60,976 bases of DNA from positions 1-60,976 of the IMG/VR virus record IMGVR_UViG_3300017917_001501. One strand, 5' to 3'. The notes under the pieces were generated by a model, which had not been told where the DNA came from, searched no databases, and saw only the letters and a list, made by a program, of their open reading frames with translations. Positions 50,847 through 57,784 of the stretch are shown piece by piece. This stretch comes from a virus. Each line of letters opens with the position of its first letter. Position 1 is the stretch's first letter. Made by a program: the position numbers and the translations under genes.

Positions 50847-51193
50847 AAATCATAATCCTTTAAATCACTGTGATCTGCGCCAAGTGCTTCCCAGGCAATA
50901 GTCTTTTGAAACGCTTGATACGCAGGACCTTTGTTTAACCAACTGGCTACTGCTTCTTCACTCCCCCAACTACCCATTGGAGCAAACTCCTGTAACCATA
51001 GTAGGTATTTGCCTAAGATTGGTTTATTCCAAGTGTCGGCACAACTGACTACTTCAGTCCATGGGCGGTCACATAGTAAGGCTGTTAAGAAACTGCCAGG
51101 TGATAAAGCATGTAAGAAATAGTTCTTAAGTGCTTCTTGACTCATATCTGGCAAGTGGCTCATACCATCTACCCAATCAAATTTAGTCTTCAT
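50843..51193 (-). CDS. Hypothetical early protein (116 aa)
   Basis: Trp-rich helical protein, no recognised motif. Overlaps the upstream gene by 11 nt and the downstream gene by 4 nt. Co-transcribed from the promoter at 51459-51487. Confidence 0.6.
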   Translation of the reverse strand: MKTKFDWVDGMSHLPDMSQEALKNYFLHALSPGSFLTALLCDRPWTEVVSCADTWNKPILGKYLLWLQEFAPMGSWGSEEAVASWLNKGPAYQAFQKTIAWEALGADHSDLKDYDF

Positions 51194-51452
51194 ATTGCCA
51201 CCCTTCTAATTTAATATTTGTTCTGCGATTTATTTCGCGTAACAGCCCTTCGTAGGCCTTGGTTTTTTCTTGACTAGCACGTTCCAACATGTTAACACAG
51301 TTAAGGATATGGCTAGTTTCCATTTCTTCAATAGGTATTAATTCACGCTCTTTTGTGAGCCAATAATCGTCATGTAGTTCACGAAATTTCTTAAAATCTA
51401 TGTCGTTTGGAGTACTTAATATAGTCCAAACTTTTTTCTGTTGCTTGTTCAT
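51183..51452 (-). CDS. Hypothetical early protein (89 aa)
   Basis: Charged, helical. First gene of the early operon with the phosphatase. The promoter's -10 (TAAAAT) is exactly 6 nt before the ATG and no ribosome site can fit, so a leaderless mRNA is predicted. Confidence 0.62.
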   Translation of the reverse strand: MNKQQKKVWTILSTPNDIDFKKFRELHDDYWLTKERELIPIEEMETSHILNCVNMLERASQEKTKAYEGLLREINRRTNIKLEGWQYED

Positions 51453-51458
51453 TTTCGT

Positions 51459-51487
51459 ATTTTAACACCTTTTAACTAAAATGTCAA
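51459..51487 (-). promoter_or_regulatory. Early promoter TTGACA-N17-TAAAAT, leaderless geometry
   Basis: -35 at 51482-51487, -10 at 51459-51464, 17-nt spacer, 6 nt to the ATG at 51452. The 3' end of tRNA-His is one base upstream of the -35. Confidence 0.75.
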
Positions 51488-51488
51488 G

Positions 51489-51565
51489 TGGGGTGTCTAA
51501 TCGGTTACGATCCGATACTCCAAGTTCCACAGACTTGTGTGCAGAGCCACTACACTATAGACACC
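51489..51565 (-). tRNA. tRNA-His(GTG)
   Basis: Begins with the extra G(-1) opposite C73 that marks tRNA-His; anticodon loop CTGTGGA; CCA encoded. Confidence 0.92.
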
Positions 51566-51571
51566 ATTGAT

Positions 51572-51648
51572 TGGCCGGCCCTGAGGGATTCGAACCCCCA
51601 ACCTCCAGTTTCGAAGACTAGTAGTCTATCCAGTTGACGTAAAGGCCG
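51572..51648 (-). tRNA. tRNA-Arg(TCG)
   Basis: Acceptor CGGCCTT/AGGGCCG, anticodon loop CTTCGAA, T-loop TTCGAAT, CCA encoded. Confidence 0.9.
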
Positions 51649-51655
51649 TATTAGT

Positions 51656-51730
51656 TGGTGGTGATAGTTAGAGTTGAACTAACACTGTACTCCGTATGAA
51701 GGAGGCGCACTGCCATTATGCTATATCACC
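51656..51730 (-). tRNA. tRNA with CAT anticodon (elongator Met or Ile2)
   Basis: Acceptor GGTGATA/TATCACC is fully paired, unlike the initiator at 56454. Anticodon loop TTCATAC. CAT can be Met or, if lysidinylated, Ile(AUA). Confidence 0.85.
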
Positions 51731-51731
51731 G

Positions 51732-51809
51732 TGGAGCACACGGTCAGATTTGAACTGACGGTTTTAGGGATTTGCAGTCCCTTGCATTGGGCCACTCTGC
51801 CACGTGTGC
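51732..51809 (-). tRNA. tRNA-Cys(GCA)
   Basis: Acceptor GCACACG/CGTGTGC with U73, anticodon loop CTGCAAA, CCA encoded. Confidence 0.92.
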
Positions 51810-51817
51810 GTGTTGTT

Positions 51818-51891
51818 TGGCTCCGGTGGAGGGAATCGAACCCCCACTAACGGTTTTGGAGACCGCCGCACTGCCATTATACTACACCGGA
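51818..51891 (-). tRNA. tRNA-Trp(CCA)
   Basis: Acceptor TCCGGTG/CACCGGA, discriminator G, anticodon loop CTCCAAA, CCA encoded. Confidence 0.92.
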
Positions 51892-51895
51892 ATAG

Positions 51896-53233
51896 TTATT
51901 GCTCATTGCGAGCTTGATTAAATTGATCTACTAACCAAGGCCACAGATCTTGCCAATGTGTGCCTCTGCGTCGATCCATTTCGTTGAGATATGTTTCTAA
52001 CATTAAGATTTTTTTAGGATCTCTAGGTGTTTTTTCTATGCTGTCCGCAATACCCTGCATGTAACCTTTGTAGTTACGTTGATACTGTGTGTTAGTAGGC
52101 ATTGTATCTAAAATACGTTGCATATCTTCTGTAAAAACACCTGCACCAAACCACAGTGGATTTAACTGTGTTGGTTCCATTACGTGCATAAAACTTATAC
52201 AAATATGACGTGTTGGGTCTCTTTGTTTGTCCAATTCATTTAATTTATGTATAAGTTCAGGCAAAGTTTTAATACTCAATGGTGTAATTGTTAGATTAAC
52301 ATTTAGTACTATCCATTGATCAAACGCACCTTGCGCTACATAGTTAAAGTTTCTTTCCCATTCAGCTAAGTTTAATCCCCAGCGTAGATATTCTGCCTGA
52401 GGCCCCCAACAGTCTAGACTAGCACTTAAGTTTACACGTTTGATTTTCTTTTCATCAACCATGCGTTTTAAACGCTGTATATACCCAACAAATCTTTTAT
52501 GGTCTATTTTTAAATTTGTTACAAAGGTCAATAGTAGGTCTGGATTTGGATAGTTGTCCCAATGATCAAGAACCATGTCAAACTCTTTTTGGAAGAAAGG
52601 TTCCCCGCCGAGCATACCAAAATTCCAAATTTTATGTCCGTGATTGCGCAACCATTCAAACAGTTTATCGCGCATAGCATCGTAACGATCTTGGTCTCTA
52701 CGCCAACTTGGATGAACTAAGATTCCGTCTTCTTCTGCATTAAACCTACGATTTTCTTCTTCCCACATGGTACTAAAATGCGGGCCGCAGTATAAGCAGG
52801 CCATGTTACATACGTTGTTAAAATAAACTTCAACAATAGTAGGTGTTACTTCCACTGCCTCGGGATTTTCTAGTAGTTCTGGTGGTAGTACGTTTGTGTG
52901 ATTTTCAAAACACCCATCTAAATTTTGTAGCTGTACTAGTCTATCACTAATACCACCTTTGTCTTCGATGTGCTTACAGTAGGTGCATCCACTGATACCA
53001 TACTTGTTTGTTTCACTTTCTTCAGGCCACCTACCTGCTAGCATACGTCTACGGTCGTCTAGTTTTTTAGGCAAGTTATGAAACTGATCAAAATTTTCAG
53101 GTCCAAAGGAATTGTGTACAGTTCTATGACAACTAGCAGTTGTGCCTTTGTTTAGATATATAGTGCTCCAAGACCATTTAAGGTAGCAGGATGTTTCACT
53201 CTTAATTGGCCACACTCGTTTTTTATCTGTCAT
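51896..53233 (-). CDS. Radical SAM protein, twitch/SPASM-like (445 aa)
   Basis: Fourth radical SAM gene. CxxxCxxC is Cys142, Cys146, Cys149 (CNMACLYC), with MLGGEPFF following near residue 215. N-terminal Cys35, Cys83 and Cys86 repeat the auxiliary pattern of the paralogues. Its start overlaps the end of a 2OG-Fe(II) oxygenase gene by 11 nt, a pairing that suggests both act on the same substrate. Two iron enzymes fused in one operon between tRNA groups. Confidence 0.86.
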   Translation of the reverse strand: MTDKKRVWPIKSETSCYLKWSWSTIYLNKGTTASCHRTVHNSFGPENFDQFHNLPKKLDDRRRMLAGRWPEESETNKYGISGCTYCKHIEDKGGISDRLVQLQNLDGCFENHTNVLPPELLENPEAVEVTPTIVEVYFNNVCNMACLYCGPHFSTMWEEENRRFNAEEDGILVHPSWRRDQDRYDAMRDKLFEWLRNHGHKIWNFGMLGGEPFFQKEFDMVLDHWDNYPNPDLLLTFVTNLKIDHKRFVGYIQRLKRMVDEKKIKRVNLSASLDCWGPQAEYLRWGLNLAEWERNFNYVAQGAFDQWIVLNVNLTITPLSIKTLPELIHKLNELDKQRDPTRHICISFMHVMEPTQLNPLWFGAGVFTEDMQRILDTMPTNTQYQRNYKGYMQGIADSIEKTPRDPKKILMLETYLNEMDRRRGTHWQDLWPWLVDQFNQARNEQ

Positions 53234-53849
53234 ATTCTTCCGGAGCTTTGATTGTTAATCCTATTAATGCACTGTATCTGTCATAGTTGCTGGCATTTTT
53301 ACCTGTGTGCCAATTACAGTAATCGTTAACTGCTAGCCAACCAGTACCAAACCCATTTTTTATTACCATCGGATCGCTATACTGTCTATCAGTGTAAAAA
53401 GTTGTGGCTACATCAGAGTCATTGTATTCGTTAAAGTATATCATACCAGCACAGACTAATCTACGATAGTCATTGTGCGGCTCTAAATGAAATCCCGGTT
53501 TATCTAACATATATTCCATGTGCCAACTAGTCCACTTACGCATTTGATCTTTGTCTAAACTCCATAGTCCTTGAAATGCTGGATTAAATGAGTAGAGCAT
53601 GTCTAAAACTTGATCTCGCACTTGATCAGAGTTAACAAAGTTCATAATTTTAATAAGCACCGGACTCTTAGGATTTTTTAACTTGTAGCGTAAGTTCCAG
53701 TTAGGATTTTCATGCCCCATGGGCGTCCCGTAGGTCCAACTTTCCCAGGTTTCGTTTTCTAACTCACGGCGTATAGTTTTGTAATCTACACCAAAATCAT
53801 AGGAAATGTTTGTAGTAAAAAATCTTTCACTGTTAAATGTTATTTGCAT
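53223..53849 (-). CDS. 2OG-Fe(II) oxygenase-like protein (208 aa)
   Basis: Double-stranded beta-helix dioxygenase pattern: H125-N-D127 in HLEPHNDYRR, distal His181 and Arg191 in NWHTGKNASNYDRYSALIGLTI. Probably hydroxylates a protein, peptide or sugar using 2-oxoglutarate and O2. TATAAATA ends exactly 5 nt before the ATG, so a leaderless late message is predicted. Coupled to the radical SAM gene downstream. Confidence 0.78.
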   Translation of the reverse strand: MQITFNSERFFTTNISYDFGVDYKTIRRELENETWESWTYGTPMGHENPNWNLRYKLKNPKSPVLIKIMNFVNSDQVRDQVLDMLYSFNPAFQGLWSLDKDQMRKWTSWHMEYMLDKPGFHLEPHNDYRRLVCAGMIYFNEYNDSDVATTFYTDRQYSDPMVIKNGFGTGWLAVNDYCNWHTGKNASNYDRYSALIGLTIKAPEEYDR

Positions 53850-53854
53850 AAATC

Positions 53855-53862
53855 TATTTATA
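53855..53862 (-). promoter_or_regulatory. Late promoter TATAAATA, leaderless geometry
   Basis: Perfect T4-type late element ending 5 nt before the ATG at 53849; the best example of the leaderless late arrangement. Confidence 0.65.
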
Positions 53863-53889
53863 GTAGCATAGATTGCCTAGCTATGTTAT

Positions 53890-53963
53890 TGGCGGGGGTA
53901 CCTGGACTCGAACCAAGAATAGCGGGATCAAAACCCGATGTGTTGCCATTACACTATACCCCT
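53890..53963 (-). tRNA. tRNA-Gln(TTG)
   Basis: Anticodon loop TTTTGAT; weak first acceptor pair (A1 x C72), in line with the weak 1-72 pair used by glutaminyl-tRNA synthetase. CCA encoded. Confidence 0.88.
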
Positions 53964-53965
53964 GC

Positions 53966-54040
<75 letters not shown>

Positions 54041-54041
54041 A

Positions 54042-54118
54042 TGGCACGCCTGGAGGGATTCGAACCCCCGACCGTAGAGGTAGAAGCTCTATGCACTAGT
54101 CCGCTGTGCTACAGGCGT
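54042..54118 (-). tRNA. tRNA-Arg(TCT)
   Basis: Acceptor ACGCCTG/CAGGCGT, anticodon loop CTTCTAC, CCA encoded. Confidence 0.9.
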
Positions 54119-54121
54119 ATT

Positions 54122-54212
54122 TGGTCCTCCTGCCAGGACTCGAACCTGGATCAGCCAATTATCTGTTGCTACGGAGTATAAGCCCGCTGTTTTGCCATTA
54201 AACTACAGGAGG
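54122..54212 (-). tRNA. tRNA with TAT anticodon (Ile-like) and about 21-nt variable region
   Basis: Acceptor CCTCCTG/CAGGAGG, D arm GTTT/AAAC, anticodon loop CTTATAC on a 5-bp stem, T-arm CCAGG/CCTGG, CCA encoded. The variable region is unusually long for Ile. An alternative pairing (CAGC/GCTG) would place the extra bases in the anticodon arm. Confidence 0.7.
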
Positions 54213-54218
54213 AATGAT

Positions 54219-54303
54219 TGGTGCGTCGGGCCGGAATCGAACCGGCATGGCTTGCGCCGAGGGATTTTAAGTCCCTTGTGTCTACCTATTTCACCACCAA
54301 CGC
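54219..54303 (-). tRNA. tRNA-Leu(TAA)
   Basis: Class II tRNA with a long variable arm; anticodon loop CTTAAAA; CCA encoded. Confidence 0.92.
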
Positions 54304-54310
54304 ATGTACT

Positions 54311-54404
54311 TGGCGGAGAGCGAGGGATTCGAACCCTCGATACAGGTTTAAGCCCGTATGCTTCCTTAGCAGGGAAGTGCCTTCGACCACTCGGCCAGCT
54401 CTCC
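54311..54404 (-). tRNA. tRNA-Ser(GCT)
   Basis: Class II, acceptor GGAGAGC/GCTCTCC, anticodon loop CTGCTAA, long variable arm, CCA encoded. Confidence 0.92.
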
Positions 54405-54405
54405 G

Positions 54406-54546
54406 TTATCTTGTGAAAAACCTTATGAATTTAATCCAGTAATAACGAATAGCACGATCAGGAATAAAATCCAACAGATTAGTGTTCAACATGGGTTCAC
54501 GTGGAACGTTTTTGTATGCTCGGTTTAAAGTTTCTTTGCTATTCAT
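54406..54546 (-). CDS. Possible small protein (46 aa)
   Basis: Open frame MNSKETLNRAYKNVPREP... ending one base before tRNA-Ser(GCT), directly downstream of the consensus promoter at 54556-54584. There is no ribosome site, so it may be only the leader of the tRNA transcript. Confidence 0.35.
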   Translation of the reverse strand: MNSKETLNRAYKNVPREPMLNTNLLDFIPDRAIRYYWIKFIRFFTR

Positions 54547-54555
54547 TATGTAACT

Positions 54556-54584
54556 ATTGTAACACCGTATCGGTACGTTGTCAA
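54556..54584 (-). promoter_or_regulatory. Early promoter TTGACA-N17-TACAAT for tRNA group
   Basis: -35 at 54579-54584, -10 at 54556-54561, 17-nt spacer. Located between tRNA-Ser(TGA) and tRNA-Ser(GCT); drives the group from Ser(GCT) to Gln. Confidence 0.85.
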
Positions 54585-54592
54585 GTGTTTTT

Positions 54593-54680
54593 TGGCGGAG
54601 GATGTGGGATTCGAACTCACGGTACCTTGCGGTACGACGGTTTTCAAGACCGCTGCCTTAAACCACTCAGCCAATCCTCC
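54593..54680 (-). tRNA. tRNA-Ser(TGA)
   Basis: Class II, acceptor GGAGGAT/ATCCTCC, anticodon loop CTTGAAA, variable arm GTACCGCAAGGTAC, CCA encoded. Confidence 0.92.
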
Positions 54681-54920
54681 GTTCGGGCGGTTTTCTACGC
54701 TCTCCTAACCTCGAATACATAAAGTCGTAGCTTTCTCCCGTTTGATCAGTAACCCAAATGTTTCTATCAACAAATTCGTGCGCACTCCTTTGTTGTGATT
54801 TCCTTTCTGATCTCAGTAGCTTTAGTGTCGTAACACAAGGTTTTTCGCTAACAGTGGCTTCACAGCAACCGTTTCGCTCTGGACTCTACTTACCTTAAAC
54901 CGACTGGTATTAGGAAATAC
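54681..54920 (-). other. 240-bp insert in the tRNA array, possible gene remnant
   Basis: No tRNA found here. On the minus strand one frame stays open after a TAG for about 73 codons and reads protein-like in its second half (AHEFVDRNIWVTDQTGESYD), but it lacks ATG/GTG/TTG and ends inside tRNA-Ser(TGA). It could be a decayed gene or tRNA precursor spacer. Confidence 0.3.
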
Positions 54921-54996
54921 TGGTGCTTCAACCTGGACTCGAACCAGGGACCTAAGCGTTATCAACACTGTGCTCTACCAACTGAGCTATTGAAGC
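54921..54996 (-). tRNA. tRNA-Ile(GAT)
   Basis: Acceptor GCTTCAA/TTGAAGC, anticodon loop TTGATAA, CCA encoded. Confidence 0.92.
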
Positions 54997-54997
54997 A

Positions 54998-55072
54998 TGG
55001 CTCCACAGGGTGGGATCGAACCACCGACACACGGATTAACAGTCCGCTGATCTACCGCTGATCTACTGTGGA
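54998..55072 (-). tRNA. tRNA-Asn(GTT)
   Basis: Acceptor TCCACAG/CTGTGGA, anticodon loop CTGTTAA, CCA encoded. Confidence 0.92.
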
Positions 55073-55079
55073 ATTGATT

Positions 55080-55156
55080 TGGTGGAAGATGTAGGGATCG
55101 AACCTACGACCTTCGCCTTGTAAGGGCGCTGCTCGTACCAGCTGAGCTAATCTTCC
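55080..55156 (-). tRNA. tRNA-Val(TAC)
   Basis: Acceptor GGAAGAT/ATCTTCC, anticodon loop CTTACAA, CCA encoded. Its first base is the last base of the oxygenase stop codon. Confidence 0.92.
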
Positions 55157-55740
55157 TAACTAACTGTAGTATTAAAAGCAATACTAATTCTATCTTCATG
55201 GCTCATATTTGGTTTTACATAATGTAATAACCAACTTGGCCATATCATTAATTTGCCTTCTTCGGGTGTTACTTCCCATGACACAGAATTAAAAAAGTTA
55301 TATTCTTCTATCATCCAATCTTTGATAACATGCGGAACATCTAATAAAGGGTTAGTAAATTCTATTGTTCCGCTGTTTTTTGGTACTTGAACATAGTAAA
55401 TGCCACTAAATGTACTACCTGTGTGTTTGTGTGTGCGATTAAAATCTCTATGTTTATTGACATTGATCCAAGCACTGTCAATCACGTGATTTAATTCTGC
55501 TTTTAATCCTAGATTAATTTGTAACTGTTTGATACGTGATTGTATTTCATCGAACAAGGGTACTAATTCAACATCTAAGTTATCTAACTGCAAATAATTG
55601 CTGTGCCACCCACCTTCGTTGCTAATATGAACACCGGGGGTTGTTTTAGACAACTTTAAACAATAGTCAGCAATAGAGTGATTATCTAAAGTTAGGTAAT
55701 CATGGCATAGAAAATTTCCAAATATAACTTGATTATTCAT
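55156..55740 (-). CDS. 2OG-Fe(II) oxygenase (TIGR02466-like)
   Basis: Family of putative hydroxylases common in marine phages: AWINVNKHRDFNRTHKHTG with H104-x-H106, FSGIYYVQVPKNSGTIEF, distal His173 in WPSWLLHYVKPN and Arg184. 194 aa. The AAGGA ribosome site is followed by the ATG at 55740. Lies inside the tRNA array between tRNA-Gly(GCC) and tRNA-Val. Second iron-dependent oxygenase of the window; substrate unknown. Confidence 0.85.
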   Translation of the reverse strand: MNNQVIFGNFLCHDYLTLDNHSIADYCLKLSKTTPGVHISNEGGWHSNYLQLDNLDVELVPLFDEIQSRIKQLQINLGLKAELNHVIDSAWINVNKHRDFNRTHKHTGSTFSGIYYVQVPKNSGTIEFTNPLLDVPHVIKDWMIEEYNFFNSVSWEVTPEEGKLMIWPSWLLHYVKPNMSHEDRISIAFNTTVS

Positions 55741-55750
55741 ACTGTTTCCT

Positions 55751-55826
55751 TGGAGCGGCTAACGAGTCTCGAACTCGTGACCTATACCTTGGCAAGGTAT
55801 CGCTCTACCAACTGAGCTACAGCCGC
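55751..55826 (-). tRNA. tRNA-Gly(GCC)
   Basis: Acceptor GCGGCTG/TAGCCGC (G7-T66 wobble), anticodon loop TTGCCAA, CCA encoded. Confidence 0.92.
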
Positions 55827-55833
55827 ATAAATC

Positions 55834-55909
55834 TGGTGGAGGTGACAAGGATCGAACTTGCGACATCCAGCTTGCAAAGCTGGCGCTCTCCCAACTGAGC
55901 TACACCCCC
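55834..55909 (-). tRNA. tRNA-Ala(TGC)
   Basis: Acceptor carries the G3-T70 wobble pair that identifies tRNA-Ala; anticodon loop TTTGCAA; CCA encoded. Confidence 0.93.
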
Positions 55910-56125
55910 GTGTAAGTGTCCTGCTACCAGCACCACCTGGCCCAGAACTGAGTCGTTACCCTGTCCGTCTATCAGCTTATGGAGTAGATAGCAAACACCC
56001 ACGATACTTTCAAGGCTCCCGGATAGTGGGACTTGTGGTCTTCGCTAGCGAAATCGTGTGTACCCTGGCGTTATGGTATTGCCAATGACCCACTTTCTAT
56101 AAGGTAAAAGTGTAAACCCAGTGTT
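55910..56125 (-). ncRNA. Hairpin-rich insert in the tRNA array, candidate structured RNA
   Basis: 216 bp without tRNA or credible gene. Several short inverted repeats: CTATC/GATAG, CCCAC/GTGGG, the palindrome TTCGCTAGCGAA, TGGC/GCCA and CACTTT/AAAGTG. Could be a structured RNA cut from the tRNA precursor. Confidence 0.35.
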
Positions 56126-56199
56126 TGGAGCGGGATAAGGGAATCGAACCCTCACCAAAAGATTGGAAATCTCTTGTTCTGCCATTAAACTAATCCCGC
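56126..56199 (-). tRNA. tRNA-Gly(TCC)
   Basis: Acceptor GCGGGAT/ATCCCGC, anticodon loop TTTCCAA, CCA encoded. Confidence 0.92.
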
Positions 56200-56202
56200 A
56201 AT

Positions 56203-56285
56203 TGGTGCCCCAGGAGAGACTCGAACTCTCACGCATAAGCACTGGCTTCTAAGACCAGCGTGTCTACCAATTCCACCACCAGGGC
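56203..56285 (-). tRNA. tRNA-Leu(TAG)
   Basis: Class II, acceptor GCCCTGG/CTGGGGC, anticodon loop CTTAGAA, CCA encoded. Confidence 0.92.
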
Positions 56286-56291
56286 ATTGTT

Positions 56292-56367
56292 TGGTGCTAC
56301 TTCCCGGAATCGAACTGGGGACAACCGCATTACAAGTGCGGTGCTCTACCAACTGAGCTAAAGTAGC
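56292..56367 (-). tRNA. tRNA-Thr(TGT)
   Basis: Acceptor GCTACTT/AAGTAGC, anticodon loop CTTGTAA, CCA encoded. Confidence 0.92.
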
Positions 56368-56368
56368 A

Positions 56369-56444
56369 TGGTACACCATACGAGATTCGAACTCGTGTAC
56401 CCGCCGTGAAAGGGCGGTATCCTAGGCCTCTAGATGAATGGTGC
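56369..56444 (-). tRNA. tRNA-Glu(TTC)
   Basis: Acceptor GCACCAT/ATGGTGT, anticodon loop CTTTCAC, CCA encoded. Confidence 0.9.
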
Positions 56445-56453
56445 ATTAAAACT

Positions 56454-56528
56454 TGGTTGCGGGTGCTGGAATCGAACCAGCGATCTCCAGGTTATGAGCC
56501 TGGCGAGTTTCCTCTTCTCCAACCCGCG
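56454..56528 (-). tRNA. Initiator tRNA-fMet(CAT)
   Basis: Begins CGCGGGT and ends ACCCGCA-ACCA, so base 1 (C) cannot pair with base 72 (A): the hallmark of bacterial initiator tRNA. A11-T24 is also present. Anticodon loop CTCATAA; the anticodon stem is CCAGG/CCTGG, so one of the three usual G-C pairs (29-41) is A-T. First gene of the operon driven by the perfect promoter at 56547-56575. Confidence 0.9.
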
Positions 56529-56546
56529 TCTGTAACTTATCTATCT

Positions 56547-56575
56547 ATTATATAGTAACTGTTTCTGTTTGTCAA
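56547..56575 (-). promoter_or_regulatory. Consensus promoter TTGACA-N17-TATAAT for tRNA operon
   Basis: Both hexamers match the sigma70 consensus exactly (-35 at 56570-56575, -10 at 56547-56552), 17-nt spacer. The initiator tRNA starts about 12 nt after the expected +1. Confidence 0.93.
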
Positions 56576-56588
56576 CCTATTTTGATAC

Positions 56589-56596
56589 ACTAAATA
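56589..56596 (+). promoter_or_regulatory. Late-type element ACTAAATA (plus), leaderless geometry
   Basis: Ends 5 nt before the ATG at 56602; no ribosome site. Confidence 0.4.
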
Positions 56597-56601
56597 TTTC
56601 T

Positions 56602-57780
56602 ATGAGTGTTTTTAATCTACGACTATTTGACATGATATGGCATCATGCTCACTATACAGAAAAAGTATTTGAAGAATATGAAGATCATTTTTTTGACGAC
56701 CCAGACTTTCTGCATCGGCATATTCAACAAGATGGCGCTTGGTCTATTTGTCACAACAAATACTTTGGTCCGTTTACAGACTACTCAGTGGGTCAACTTA
56801 ATCGGTTAGTTGACTTTTATAAAAATACCTCTGTTAATTCTAACTTTATATTAATTAACAGTTTTGATTTTCCTGAGCTTGCTAATATACCGCACGTGTA
56901 TTTTTATCATTTTCCTGAGTACCACGCATACTATTATCCGCTGTATCAAGATTATCGTATAACTTCAACTAAACTAACTAAAAAATTTATATGTCTAAAC
57001 AAACGCGGACATTCATTTAGGCAAGCATTATACCAAGCATTCTATAACTGTCATCTATTAGATGCTAGTTACTTTAGCTATCTCTGTGAAACAGGACACT
57101 GCGGTCAACTTTTTGATGAAACTGTTCATGCTAAAATTGAACAGGAGTTGTTAGACTGGCACAGTCGCTGGCCTGAACTAGCTAGATGGACTACACCAGA
57201 CAAAAAATTTATCACAGTCAACGACCATGATATATTAGATCAATATCAAGACTGGTCCAATCAAGATGGCTGGGCTAACACAACCAACCTTGATCCATCA
57301 TGGATACACGATTCTGCTATGTATGCAACTAGTTTTTGTAGTGTTGTAGCAGAATCAATACCCGATCAACAACGTATAAACTTATCCGAAAAAACTATAC
57401 GTGCCTTTTGCATGGGGCATCCTATTATTATGATAGGAGTTGCAGGTACTGTAGAGTATCTTAGAAATCTTGGGTTTGACATGTTTGATGATATCATTGA
57501 CCACAGTTATGATCATACTATTGATCCTGTTATACGTACTCGTCAGGCATTTGAGCAAATTTTAAAATTAAATGAATATTCCATCGAGGAACTTGACGAC
57601 CTTAACCAACAACTTGTTCCTCGTAGACAACACAACATTGATGTTGTTAAAACTATGTACAACAACATACCTTGCGCAGAATTTAAAATTGCACAAAGTA
57701 TCAGAACATTACTTGGTATACCCGACAACGAATTTCACTCTCTGTACACCAGATACGAAGCCTGGAAGTACGATAGATAG
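56602..57780 (+). CDS. Glycosyltransferase-like protein (392 aa)
   Basis: The C-terminal half has the pattern FCSVVAESIPDQQRINLSEKTIRAFCMGHPIIMIG ... YLRNLGFDMFDDIIDHSYD, which I recall from a family of phage and bacterial glycosyltransferase-like proteins (GT10/GT-B-like, sugar-nucleotide site around the SEKT motif). The N-terminal half is aromatic-rich and unassigned. Start set at MSVFNLRLF (56602), 5 nt after ACTAAATA. It lies on the plus strand, divergent from the tRNA operon promoter. Probably glycosylates a phage or host surface component. Confidence 0.65.
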   Translation: MSVFNLRLFDMIWHHAHYTEKVFEEYEDHFFDDPDFLHRHIQQDGAWSICHNKYFGPFTDYSVGQLNRLVDFYKNTSVNSNFILINSFDFPELANIPHVYFYHFPEYHAYYYPLYQDYRITSTKLTKKFICLNKRGHSFRQALYQAFYNCHLLDASYFSYLCETGHCGQLFDETVHAKIEQELLDWHSRWPELARWTTPDKKFITVNDHDILDQYQDWSNQDGWANTTNLDPSWIHDSAMYATSFCSVVAESIPDQQRINLSEKTIRAFCMGHPIIMIGVAGTVEYLRNLGFDMFDDIIDHSYDHTIDPVIRTRQAFEQILKLNEYSIEELDDLNQQLVPRRQHNIDVVKTMYNNIPCAEFKIAQSIRTLLGIPDNEFHSLYTRYEAWKYDR

Positions 57781-57784
57781 TGTC

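Noticed and set aside
55817-56242. Minus-strand open frames (61 and 65 aa) near tRNA-Ala and tRNA-Gly
   Set aside because: Both consist largely of tRNA gene sequence; the coding look comes from conserved T- and D-arms.
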